From: Candidatus Omnitrophota bacterium
Lineage (GTDB): Bacteria; Omnitrophota; Omnitrophia; Omnitrophales; Aquincolibacteriaceae
Direction: 5' to 3'
DNA length: 61,248 nucleotides
NCBI GenBank assembly: GCA_903856085.1
Contig: CAIOAT010000031.1
Location: 1 to 61,248 of the forward strand
Shown here: piece by piece, positions 16,491 through 24,360 of the stretch
How positions within the stretch are numbered: position 1 is the stretch's first letter
How the letters are laid out: every line of letters begins with the position of its first letter
Made by a program: the position numbers and the translations under genes
The notes under the pieces: generated by a model
Seen by the model: the letters and a program-made list of their open reading frames with translations, nothing else
Told to the model about the DNA's origin: nothing
Database searches by the model: none

Positions 16491-17527
16491 AGCCGAAGAC
16501 GATTTGTAAAAGATGTGTTTTGCCTGAAAGCCGTTCCGATATTTGGCTTGATGACGAAGGAGTGTGCAATATCTGCCGTGAGTTTGAAAAGAATAAGGAG
16601 CCGGAGCAACAGAAGACGACCTTTTTGGAAAGCGATTTTGTCAAGATCCTGAATCAGAACAAAGGGAATGGAAAATATCATTGTTTGGTGATGTGCAGCG
16701 GAGGCAAGGACAGTACGGCTTCTTTGTATTACATGAAAAAACGATACAAGGTTAATCCTCTGGCGTTTACTTTTGATCACGGTTTTGAAACGGAGGACGC
16801 GCTTGAGAATGTCCGTAATGCTGTGGAGATTCTGGGGGTGGACTATCTTTTCTTCAAGTCGGATTTTATGAAGGAGATGTTCGCGGAAATAGTGAAGACC
16901 GGATCTAAGGCGATTTTGTGCCATCCCTGCTCAATTTGGTATATGGGCCTCACCTATGAGATCGCTGCCCGTTTTGATATCCCGATCATCATTGCGGGAT
17001 GGACAAAAGGCCAGACCACTCAGCAGCCGGTGATGTCGCGGTGCGGGTGTAACATTCATCAGACCGAATTTGCTTCCATGTCCAAAGAAACGCGGGCCTT
17101 TCTCGACGGCTATATGAAAAAGAACCTCAAATATCATGACTTCCCGCGAAGCATGGAAGAAGTCCTGAGTCGGGCCAAGAAGCGGCACAAGGCTATGGTG
17201 CTTTCTCCTCATTGGTTCCTTCCAACAGATGCCCATGCTTATGTGGAAATTTTGAAGAAGGAATTGAATTGGAAATTCCCGAGGTTGAGTTATCCGGCGC
17301 TTTCCACCAACTGCTATCTGAATTTTTTATCGGTTTATAACTCCATGAAGAATTTCGGATATACCCACTACCATGTTGAGATGAGCAAGATGATCCGTGA
17401 ATCATTGCTGTCGCGGGAGGAAGCTTTGGAATTGCTCGCGATCAATTTTGACCGCGGTGTGCTGGACCTCGTTGCGCAGAAATTGGGTTGCACCTTTTCT
17501 GCCTCGGGGACATTGGAGCCAAAGTAA
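16460..17527 (+). CDS. PP-loop ATPase of the N-acetyl-sugar amidotransferase (WbpG) type
   Basis: A 355-residue ATP-pyrophosphatase. The N-terminus has the zinc-binding-like pattern CKRCVLPES (Cys16, Cys19) and GVCNIC (Cys36, Cys39) found in WbpG-type N-acetyl-sugar amidotransferases. The PP-loop SGGKDS spans residues 80-85. Further Cys pairs are at 154/157 (LCHPC) and 195/197 (RCGC). WbpG uses ammonia supplied by HisH/HisF-like partners to turn an acetamido into an acetamidino group. No such partners are here; instead the gene overlaps a TusA-like carrier that follows a cysteine desulfurase. I infer that the nucleophile is sulfur and the product a thioamide or related thio group. The substrate, perhaps a sugar, is unproven. 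Confidence 0.8.
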   Translation: MEVANSKISLEPKTICKRCVLPESRSDIWLDDEGVCNICREFEKNKEPEQQKTTFLESDFVKILNQNKGNGKYHCLVMCSGGKDSTASLYYMKKRYKVNPLAFTFDHGFETEDALENVRNAVEILGVDYLFFKSDFMKEMFAEIVKTGSKAILCHPCSIWYMGLTYEIAARFDIPIIIAGWTKGQTTQQPVMSRCGCNIHQTEFASMSKETRAFLDGYMKKNLKYHDFPRSMEEVLSRAKKRHKAMVLSPHWFLPTDAHAYVEILKKELNWKFPRLSYPALSTNCYLNFLSVYNSMKNFGYTHYHVEMSKMIRESLLSREEALELLAINFDRGVLDLVAQKLGCTFSASGTLEPK

Positions 17528-17537
17528 AGGAATTCTT

Positions 17538-17768
17538 GTGCTGCAGAGGATAAAGAACCTAACCCGGGCGATCATTCGGATCACGCAGAAGATCTTGGTC
17601 AAGATCTTCTTATTTATTCTCTATTGTGCGGGGTTCGGCCTGACCGCGCTTTTTCTAATGATCTTTAAACGCGATGTGTTGATCCGAAAGCCTAAGGCGC
17701 AGGATACCTTTTGGATCACAGCAGAGGGGTATGCAGAGGATCCTGAAGACAGCTTGAAACAGTCATAA
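17538..17768 (+). CDS. SxtJ-like small membrane protein
   Basis: A 76-residue protein starting at a GTG (17538) with AAGG seven bases upstream. It has a basic, amphipathic N-terminus, one hydrophobic helix (about residues 21-44) and a tail KRDVLIRKPKAQDTFWI with later acidic residues. This pattern matches the C-terminal part of SxtJ-family proteins, which accompany carbamoyltransferases in saxitoxin and many other clusters. It is only about half the usual SxtJ length. It lies 10 bases after the PP-loop gene and 19 before the DUF5989-like gene. Confidence 0.6.
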   Translation: MLQRIKNLTRAIIRITQKILVKIFLFILYCAGFGLTALFLMIFKRDVLIRKPKAQDTFWITAEGYAEDPEDSLKQS

Positions 17769-17787
17769 AGGAAGAAGGGGACGTCTT

Positions 17788-17949
17788 ATGAGGAAAATTT
17801 TGTTTGTTCTTAGGGAAATGTTGCTGCTTGTGAAGAAACATCGTCTGGCGTTCCTCACACCCATTTTTATAGTGATTATTTTGCTGATTATTTTGGCTTA
17901 TTACATTGGCCCGGCGATCATTACGACATTCATTTATGCGGGGATATGA
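17788..17949 (+). CDS. DUF5989/SxtK-like mini membrane protein
   Basis: A 53-residue gene easily missed because of its size. The sequence begins MRKILFVLREMLLLVKKHRL and continues into one long hydrophobic helix (AFLTPIFIVIILLIILAYYI) before a short tail ending FIYAGI. This layout, a basic amphipathic start followed by one helix and a tail near FIYxxF, is that of DUF5989, the SxtK family. GAAGAAGGGG lies upstream. In known clusters SxtI (carbamoyltransferase), SxtJ and SxtK-like proteins occur together, exactly as here. Confidence 0.75.
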   Translation: MRKILFVLREMLLLVKKHRLAFLTPIFIVIILLIILAYYIGPAIITTFIYAGI

Positions 17950-17986
17950 GTTGCACCACACTCGCTGAGAGGATTCAGTTGTATTT

Positions 17987-19669
17987 ATGAATATATTGGG
18001 GATATCCTGCCATTATCATGACGCGGCAGCCTGCCTCATTAAGGACGGACAGGTTGTCGTGGCTGTGCAGGAAGAGAGATTCAACCGGATCAAGAATTCC
18101 GCCGATTTTCCTATCAACGCCATCAACTATTGCATCCAGGCGGGCGGGATCACGTTTGATGAGATCGATCACGTTGGCTTTTACGAGAAGCCCTTCCTGA
18201 AGTTTTCCAGGGTCATTATCGATCACCTGCAGGCATGGCCCTATTCTTTGAAAAACTTCATGGACACCATGCCTTATTGGTTGCAGGACAGGCTCGTCCT
18301 TCCTCTGACATTGGAAAAAGAGATCGGTTTCAAAGGGAAAGTTTTTTTCATCAAACATCATTTGTCTCATGCTGCCAGTTCCTTTTTGGTGTCTCCTTTT
18401 GAGGAGGCCGCCATCCTGACAAGCGACGCGGTGGGAGAATGGGCCACCATGACCTGCGGCCGCGGCCGCGGAAATGACATCCAGATCTTTAAGGAGATAC
18501 AGTATCCGCATTCGTTGGGGTTGGTCTACACGGCGGTTACGACCTATCTTGGTTTTGCAGCGCATGAAGGCGAGGGAACGGTTATGGCCCTCGCTAGCGT
18601 CGGAAAGCCGAAGTATCTGGATCAGTTTCGGAAAATTGTCAGGGTGAAGGATGACGGCAGCTTTTTCATCGATGAGAGTTTTTTCGGATTTAATAAAGGA
18701 ACGAGGATGTACAGCGGAAAATTTATCAAGACCTTCGGGACTGCGAGGCTGCCGGGAAGTGCTCTTGAAGAAAGACATTGTGATGTGGCGGCAAGCCTTC
18801 AGAAGTTCACGGAGGAAACGCTTGTTACGATCGCCCGGGATCTTTATAAAGAGACCAAGTTGGATAGGCTTTGCCTGGCGGGGGGATTGTTCCTGAATTG
18901 TGTCGCTAACAGCAAAATCCTCGAGCAGGGGCCTTTCAAGGAGATATTCATTCAGCCGGCTGCCGGGGATAGCGGTGGAGCTTTGGGTGTGGCATCCTAC
19001 GTGTACCATTCGATTTTGAAAAATCCCCGGAATTGTGTCATGACCCATGCCTATCTTGGGACCGAATACTCTGCGGATCAGATCAAGAGGATCCTTCTCA
19101 ACCGTAATATAACGTTCAAGGAATTTGATGATGTTGAATTGTTGCGATACGTTGCCGGTGAGATTGCCAAGGACAAGATCGTCGGTTGGTTTCAAGGAAG
19201 GATGGAGTTCGGGCCGAGGGCCCTGGGGAACAGGTCTATTCTGGCCAATCCCTGCAATCCGCATATCAAAGAGATTCTAAATGCGAAGGTGAAGAAACGG
19301 GAACCTTTTAGGCCGTATGCTCCCCTCGTGTTGGAGGAAAAGGCCGGGGAATTCTTCGAATTAAAAGGCGCGTCGCCATTCATGTTATTAGCACCCATGG
19401 TAAAAAAAGAAAAGAGAGAGGTTGTTCCGGGCATAGTGCATGTCGACGGTACGGCCAGAGTTCAAACTGTGAATATAAATACGAACCAGAAACTCTATCA
19501 ACTTATCAAGGAATTTGAAAATTTAACCGGAGTTCCCATTATCATTAACACTTCTTTTAATTTAAGGGGAGAGCCTGTCGTTTGCTCTCCGGAAGACGCG
19601 ATCAATTGTTTTAGAAAGAGTGAGATGGATTATTTGGTGCTGGGGAATTTTCTTGTAGAAAAAAGCTGA
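17987..19669 (+). CDS. Carbamoyltransferase (NodU/TobZ/CmcH family)
   Basis: A 560-residue O-carbamoyltransferase. The N-terminal Kae1-like half has GISCHYHDAAACL, VQEERFNRIK and the metal-binding HHLSHAASSF; the C-terminal YrdC-like half has GWFQGRMEFGPRALGNRSIL and VPIIINTSFNLRGEP. The family makes carbamoyl-adenylate from carbamoyl phosphate and ATP and transfers the carbamoyl group to a hydroxyl of an antibiotic, toxin or sugar. Small SxtJ- and SxtK-like proteins precede it and SGNH-type proteins follow it, a known association suggesting carbamoylation of an envelope-linked or exported product. The ATG has only a weak upstream AGAGG. Confidence 0.92.
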   Translation: MNILGISCHYHDAAACLIKDGQVVVAVQEERFNRIKNSADFPINAINYCIQAGGITFDEIDHVGFYEKPFLKFSRVIIDHLQAWPYSLKNFMDTMPYWLQDRLVLPLTLEKEIGFKGKVFFIKHHLSHAASSFLVSPFEEAAILTSDAVGEWATMTCGRGRGNDIQIFKEIQYPHSLGLVYTAVTTYLGFAAHEGEGTVMALASVGKPKYLDQFRKIVRVKDDGSFFIDESFFGFNKGTRMYSGKFIKTFGTARLPGSALEERHCDVAASLQKFTEETLVTIARDLYKETKLDRLCLAGGLFLNCVANSKILEQGPFKEIFIQPAAGDSGGALGVASYVYHSILKNPRNCVMTHAYLGTEYSADQIKRILLNRNITFKEFDDVELLRYVAGEIAKDKIVGWFQGRMEFGPRALGNRSILANPCNPHIKEILNAKVKKREPFRPYAPLVLEEKAGEFFELKGASPFMLLAPMVKKEKREVVPGIVHVDGTARVQTVNINTNQKLYQLIKEFENLTGVPIIINTSFNLRGEPVVCSPEDAINCFRKSEMDYLVLGNFLVEKS

Positions 19670-19685
19670 TGGAAAAGGGTAGAGC

Positions 19686-20990
19686 ATGAAGTCGCACAAA
19701 ATAATGCACAGCCTCGCAGCATTTCTTATGGGGCTTTTTCTGACCCTGATTTTGCTCGAAGCAGGCTTAAGAATAGTCGGGGCTGTTTACCACAAAGAGA
19801 TAGTTCCCGTCGATCTTTCCTCCGCTCTTTATCAAAAAAAATCCTATACCATCTTGTGTCTTGGGAATTCGTTTACTGCGGGTGCGGAGGCGCTTGAGGG
19901 ACAGAGCTATCCCGACGATCTGCAGCGCTTGCTTGATAAGAAGTTCGGTGAGGGGAAGAACAGAGTCATTAACTTTGGGCGTGTTAACCAAAATACGCGT
20001 GAACTATTAGATGTCTTGGAATCTTTTATCAGAGAAACTAACCCGAATCTTATCCTTCTTCAGACGGGCCAGCCCAACTGGTGGAATTATTATAAGTATA
20101 GTGATTATTCAAATAGGAGTCGCGTTAATTCGGAGAAACCCCGCTTTTTTACAAACAATATCCTTTTTCATAGCCATACGTATAGGCTTTTCATGTCCCT
20201 ATGCAACGACATAATAAATAAAAGGGATGCTGCGGAGATGCATGATTATCGAACCGAAGGATGTCCGGAAATTGTGCGGGGCGCGTGCTACAAGAGGCAT
20301 CCTGACGAAGAAATGGTGAACAAGGCTATTAAATGTCTCAAAGAGCAGATTAATTTATACCCCAATGATCCAGAATACTATGGAATGATGGGGCGAATTT
20401 ATCAAGATCAAAAAAAGAATCAGCAAGAGGCCCTGAAATGGTACATGAAAGGGCTGAAAACGGAGGGGAGGGGGAGCGGCGGTCAATGGAATCCGTCTTT
20501 TTTACGCATCCAAAAGATGCGTAGGGCGATGGCTCAGAGAACTGGCAGGCCGGCAGAAATAATGAGGAAGGAAATAGATCGGTTTATAGAGGAATACGAA
20601 AAAGAAAATACAGAGGGGTCGAATAATTTTATGCGTTTGACGGATGAAGAGGTCAGCCGGTGGGCCGAGTCTGATATTAGAGATATGGTGGACATTATCC
20701 GAAAGAAAAACATTAAACTGATATTGCAAAATTATCCTTTTGATCCAAAGAACAAGAGCAGGGCGTTTCCTTTTATTAATCCGCTTTTGCGAAATATCGC
20801 GAAGGACTTAAACGTTCCATTTGTAGACGATGCAATGCTGTTTAAAAAAATGTTGGATGCCGGGGCGAAGCGGGACGATTATTTCGCGATTGCTCACTGC
20901 AATGCTAGGGGGTATGAGATGATGGCGAAAAATGTTTATGACAAGATCCTAGAAGAGAAGTTCGTGGAGTTAAACGGTCAAAACAATTAA
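19686..20990 (+). CDS. Membrane-anchored SGNH-hydrolase-like protein, copy 1
   Basis: A 434-residue protein with one N-terminal membrane helix (about residues 8-31, ending in LEAGLRIVG) and an extracytoplasmic SGNH/GDSL-type domain. Block I reads CLGNSFTAG, with the Ser kept but Asn in place of Asp; the block III-like segment is LLQTGQPNWWNYYKY; block V is AHCNARGYEMMAKN, where the His is kept but Ala occupies the position of the usual Asp three residues before it. A TPR-like helical insert (about residues 205-265) follows the middle. SGNH enzymes near carbamoyltransferases may act on acylated or carbamoylated glycans. The changed motifs leave activity uncertain. Confidence 0.7.
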   Translation: MKSHKIMHSLAAFLMGLFLTLILLEAGLRIVGAVYHKEIVPVDLSSALYQKKSYTILCLGNSFTAGAEALEGQSYPDDLQRLLDKKFGEGKNRVINFGRVNQNTRELLDVLESFIRETNPNLILLQTGQPNWWNYYKYSDYSNRSRVNSEKPRFFTNNILFHSHTYRLFMSLCNDIINKRDAAEMHDYRTEGCPEIVRGACYKRHPDEEMVNKAIKCLKEQINLYPNDPEYYGMMGRIYQDQKKNQQEALKWYMKGLKTEGRGSGGQWNPSFLRIQKMRRAMAQRTGRPAEIMRKEIDRFIEEYEKENTEGSNNFMRLTDEEVSRWAESDIRDMVDIIRKKNIKLILQNYPFDPKNKSRAFPFINPLLRNIAKDLNVPFVDDAMLFKKMLDAGAKRDDYFAIAHCNARGYEMMAKNVYDKILEEKFVELNGQNN

Positions 20991-21041
20991 TAGACGTTGT
21001 TTTATTCTCCCTCTAATCCGCTGTCTGCATGGAGAAGTATT

Positions 21042-22352
21042 ATGAAGATGAATGATATCCTAGGGCGTCTCGCAACATTTCTCTTCGGGCTGATCGTCAT
21101 TTTGCTCCTCCTCGAAGTCGGCTTAAGGATTGTCGGAGTTATCTATCACATGGAGATGACTCCCGCCGCTCATTCCTCCGATCCATACCGGAAAAATGCT
21201 TACACCATCTTATGCCTCGGGAATTCGTGGACTGCAGGCGCGGAAGCGCCTAAGGGGAAGAGCTATCCCGATGATTTGCAAGTTTTACTGGATAAACAAT
21301 TTAAAAAGGGAGCGATCCGCGTCATTAATTATGGGCAATCTAATCAGAATACCGCAGAGCTTTTGTATGACTTAGAGTCTTTTCTTGCCAAAACAAAACC
21401 CGATCTGATTCTTCTTCAGACAGGCCAACCTAATTGGTGGAATTATTATAAATATGATGAGTATTTAATAAGGAGGGGCGCCCATTCCGGGGAATTGCGC
21501 TTTTTTGCGAAGAGTTTTCTCTATCATAGTCATGTGTACAGGCTTTTTATGGCACTTTGCAACGACATCATAAATAAAAAAAATGTTCAAGAGACGCATC
21601 ACTTTCAAACGAAAGAGTGTAGCCGAATTGTGGGGAGCGTGTGTAGCAGTATGGATCGCAGAGTTCAATTGGACAAGCAAGCAGTGAATAAGGCCATTGA
21701 CTGCCTTAAGAAACAGATACGTTTATATCCTAAGGATACTGGTAACTATCAAATGCTTGGGAGAATTTATGGGGGACCAAAAAAGGCTCCGCAGAAAGGT
21801 CTGGAATGGTTTATCAAAGGGATGAAAGCGGAGAGAGAGAATAGCGGTGGTTGGAGAGAGCCACCTTATATATCGCTTAGAATTCTGCGGAAATCTTTGG
21901 ATCATAGACGCGACAAGCAGTCGGAAATGCTGAGAATTAAAATTGATCGGTTCATCGAGGAGTATAAGGTCGCAAATCCAAAAAAAGCCTATCAGTTTAT
22001 GCGCTTGACGGATGACGAATTGCTTAGCTGGGTAGGGTCTGACATCAAAGATATTGTCGGTAATATTCAAAGGAAAAATATCAAACTGATCTTGCAGAAT
22101 TATCCATTCGATCCCAAGCATAATGATCGCGCTATTTTAGATTCTATGTTGCGTGATTTCGCGAAGGCTTTAAATATTCCGTTCGTGGATCATTCGATGA
22201 TATTTAAAAAAATGTTGGACGACGGAGCCAAGAGGGACGATTATTTTGCAAGGACCCACTGCAACGCCGAGGGGTATGAAGTGATGGCGAAAAATATCTA
22301 CGATAAGCTCATGGAAGAAAAATTGCTGGAGAGGGGAGGCCAAAACAATTAA
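21042..22352 (+). CDS. Membrane-anchored SGNH-hydrolase-like protein, copy 2
   Basis: A 436-residue tandem paralogue of the preceding gene, clearly alike along its whole length. The start at 21042 is set by GGAG at 21031-21034. It keeps the N-terminal helix (LLEVGLRIVG), block I CLGNSWTAG, TGQPNWWNYYKYDEY, the TPR-like insert and THCNAEGYEVMAKN, again without the usual Asp before the His. Both copies end in the same short GGQNN/NGQNN-type tail. Retention of two divergent copies suggests distinct partners or substrates, or a heterodimer. Confidence 0.7.
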   Translation: MKMNDILGRLATFLFGLIVILLLLEVGLRIVGVIYHMEMTPAAHSSDPYRKNAYTILCLGNSWTAGAEAPKGKSYPDDLQVLLDKQFKKGAIRVINYGQSNQNTAELLYDLESFLAKTKPDLILLQTGQPNWWNYYKYDEYLIRRGAHSGELRFFAKSFLYHSHVYRLFMALCNDIINKKNVQETHHFQTKECSRIVGSVCSSMDRRVQLDKQAVNKAIDCLKKQIRLYPKDTGNYQMLGRIYGGPKKAPQKGLEWFIKGMKAERENSGGWREPPYISLRILRKSLDHRRDKQSEMLRIKIDRFIEEYKVANPKKAYQFMRLTDDELLSWVGSDIKDIVGNIQRKNIKLILQNYPFDPKHNDRAILDSMLRDFAKALNIPFVDHSMIFKKMLDDGAKRDDYFARTHCNAEGYEVMAKNIYDKLMEEKLLERGGQNN

Positions 22353-22434
22353 AAGAAGATGTGGTATTATTAAACTTCACCGCATAGAGATGGAAATTGT
22401 TTCGAATGCTGTTGATTCCTGGAGGATTTACAGA

Positions 22435-23316
22435 ATGAGCCGACTAAAATGGCTTTCTTTTTTTTGTAGTCTTGCCGTGATTCTGGGCATGACGGCTTTC
22501 CCCGTACCGGCCGATGCTGCCATAGGGCAAGGCCTAAGTGGTAAAGAGCAGGCTAAAGGGTTAGTCGAAGCGCAAACCACGCAGACGACGGAGGAGAAGA
22601 ACGAAGCTCTTATCAAGGCTGCCCAGAATCCGATTGCGAACATGGTCAGTGTTCCGTTCCAGAATAATTTTAATCTTGGATACGGTCCACATGGCAAAAT
22701 GCAATATGTCTGCAATGTCCAACCCGTTTATCCGATCGGATTGCCGCATCAATGGACACTTATTACCCGGAACATTCTCCCCGTGGTCGCTCAGCCGTGG
22801 CCGCGAAATACGGGGGGATTGGGAGATCTCACAAGCTCCTTTTTCTTTACGCCGCCTCCGTTTGGCGATCTCATGATCGGATTGGGTCCTGTGTTCCAAT
22901 TCCCGACAGCGACCGACCGGACGCTGGGTCTTGAAAAATGGTCAGTCGGGCCGACCGGAGTTTTTGTGTACTCCAAAGGACGCTGGCTTGTTGGAGCGCT
23001 CGTTAATAATCTCTGGTCCTATGCGGGAAATCGTAACCGCAAAGATGTGAACGACATGACCCTGCAGCCCTTCATCAATTACAATCTTCCGAAGGGGTGG
23101 TTCGTTTTTACCTCGCCGATCATAACCGCAAATTGGGAGGCTAAAAATGGCGAAAAATGGACGCTCCCTGTCGGCGGCGGCATCGGGAAATTGCTTCACT
23201 TCGGCAAGACGCCCGTCAATATGAGCGTTCAGGGTTTGTATAATTTGGAGCGGCCGAGATATCAGGCGGATTGGACGATCCGCTACACCGTGCAGTTCCT
23301 TTTCCCGAAATCGTAG
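22435..23316 (+). CDS. Predicted outer-membrane beta-barrel protein
   Basis: A 293-residue protein with a signal peptide (to about residue 28, ADAAIG) followed by a short Glu/Thr/Gln-rich linker and a barrel-like domain. It shows FFTPPPFGDLMIGLGPVFQF and a following PTATD, features shared with the protein at 1119-1937. It ends in a beta strand with YTVQFLFPKS. The start is set by GGAGG at 22421-22425; earlier codons in frame lack a ribosome-binding site. The function is unknown, possibly a porin or channel. It follows the SGNH pair by about 80 bases and may belong to the same unit. Confidence 0.7.
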   Translation: MSRLKWLSFFCSLAVILGMTAFPVPADAAIGQGLSGKEQAKGLVEAQTTQTTEEKNEALIKAAQNPIANMVSVPFQNNFNLGYGPHGKMQYVCNVQPVYPIGLPHQWTLITRNILPVVAQPWPRNTGGLGDLTSSFFFTPPPFGDLMIGLGPVFQFPTATDRTLGLEKWSVGPTGVFVYSKGRWLVGALVNNLWSYAGNRNRKDVNDMTLQPFINYNLPKGWFVFTSPIITANWEAKNGEKWTLPVGGGIGKLLHFGKTPVNMSVQGLYNLERPRYQADWTIRYTVQFLFPKS

Positions 23317-23374
23317 TAGAATGTATCCGGAAGTTATCCCGCAAGGACGCGGTTAACAATTCAGAGGAGGAATA

Positions 23375-23539
23375 ATGTTCGATCTGAGCAAGCTGGGGGA
23401 TATGGCGAAAATAGCGAGTGAAGCAAAAAGCATGCAGGAAAAGCAGGAAAGAATGTCGAGAGAGCAGCTGGAGATACTCCAAAAAATATCCACTCAGATG
23501 GAGACAGTGATTGCTCTCCTCAGAGATTGTAAGAAATAA
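23375..23539 (+). CDS. Small coiled-coil protein
   Basis: A 54-residue gene with a strong ribosome-binding site (GAGGAGG, 23364-23370) and an ATG at 23375. It begins MFDLSKLGDMAKIASEAKSM and continues as a charged amphipathic helix with heptad-like spacing and a C-terminal RDCKK. No signal peptide is present. The strong ribosome-binding site and clean boundaries support a real gene. I do not recognise the family; the helical layout would suit self-association or binding to a partner. Confidence 0.65.
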   Translation: MFDLSKLGDMAKIASEAKSMQEKQERMSREQLEILQKISTQMETVIALLRDCKK

Positions 23540-23575
23540 GAGGCAAAGCCCCGTTTTACTAAAGGGCTAAGCGCG

Positions 23576-24190
23576 ATGGGATCGAATGCAAGCCGGCTCT
23601 TGGGTTTAGGGTTGAGTCAAAAATCAGCCTGTGCGGCAGCGTTGGTTTTCACTTTTTCCCTTATCATGCCGTTCAGCCCCTGCCAGGCCGCGGATTCATT
23701 CACGGTGGCGAGTGTTATCGATGGTGAGACCCTACAGCTTTCCAATGGCGAGACAGTTCGTCTGATCGGGATCGATGTCCCCGCATCTTCCAAAAACGTC
23801 AAGCTCAAGGATGATATCAAAAACACGGGAAAAGATTCTCCGACGCTCATAGCGGCCGGAAAAAATGCCGCGAAGTTCCTCCGCAAGTTGCTCAAAAATA
23901 AAAAGGTTGTGTTAGAGCATGATGCTTTGGAGAAAGAAAAGTCCGGCCGGCGATGGGCTTATGTTTATTTTTATCTGGATCCCCATCTGAATATGGAAAT
24001 ACCGGAAGGATGGTATGCGGAGCTCAGCCCAGGGACTGAAGAAAGACAGCTCCGGGTGTTCTTGAATGCCACGATGATAAGATCCGGCTATGCTTCCATG
24101 AAGATCGTTCCGCCGAACGCGAAGTTCCAAGAACTATTCTCAAAATTACAAGAAGAAGCAAAAGCGCAGAAGCGTGGATTGTGGAAATGA
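23576..24190 (+). CDS. Exported SNase-like (thermonuclease) protein
   Basis: A 204-residue protein with a long signal peptide (to about residue 39, CQAAD) and a staphylococcal-nuclease fold. The features VASVIDGETLQL, VRLIGIDVPAS, a helix with AAKFLRKLLKNKKVVLE, and GRRWAYVYFY match the metal-binding Asp and the Arg residues of thermonucleases, although the usual second acidic residue (D-T after VIDG) is Glu here. It probably cleaves nucleic acid outside the cytoplasm for nutrition or defence. It ends in AQKRGLWK as is common in the family. Confidence 0.8.
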   Translation: MGSNASRLLGLGLSQKSACAAALVFTFSLIMPFSPCQAADSFTVASVIDGETLQLSNGETVRLIGIDVPASSKNVKLKDDIKNTGKDSPTLIAAGKNAAKFLRKLLKNKKVVLEHDALEKEKSGRRWAYVYFYLDPHLNMEIPEGWYAELSPGTEERQLRVFLNATMIRSGYASMKIVPPNAKFQELFSKLQEEAKAQKRGLWK

Positions 24191-24360
24191 TCGATGCGGT
24201 TCCAATCCTCCCCTCGGTTAAACGATGGTTTGGGGACGGTCCTGATGGCCTTTTTAGCCTATTCGAAATTCAAGTCTAATCACGTGTAGATTCTTTCCGT
24301 GTGGCCGATACTTAGTCATCAATAGCTCACGGAAAAATTTGCATCAAGGAGGATATCGTC

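Noticed and set aside
17975-19264. 429-codon minus-strand open frame
   Set aside because: Antisense of the carbamoyltransferase, whose motifs are clear.
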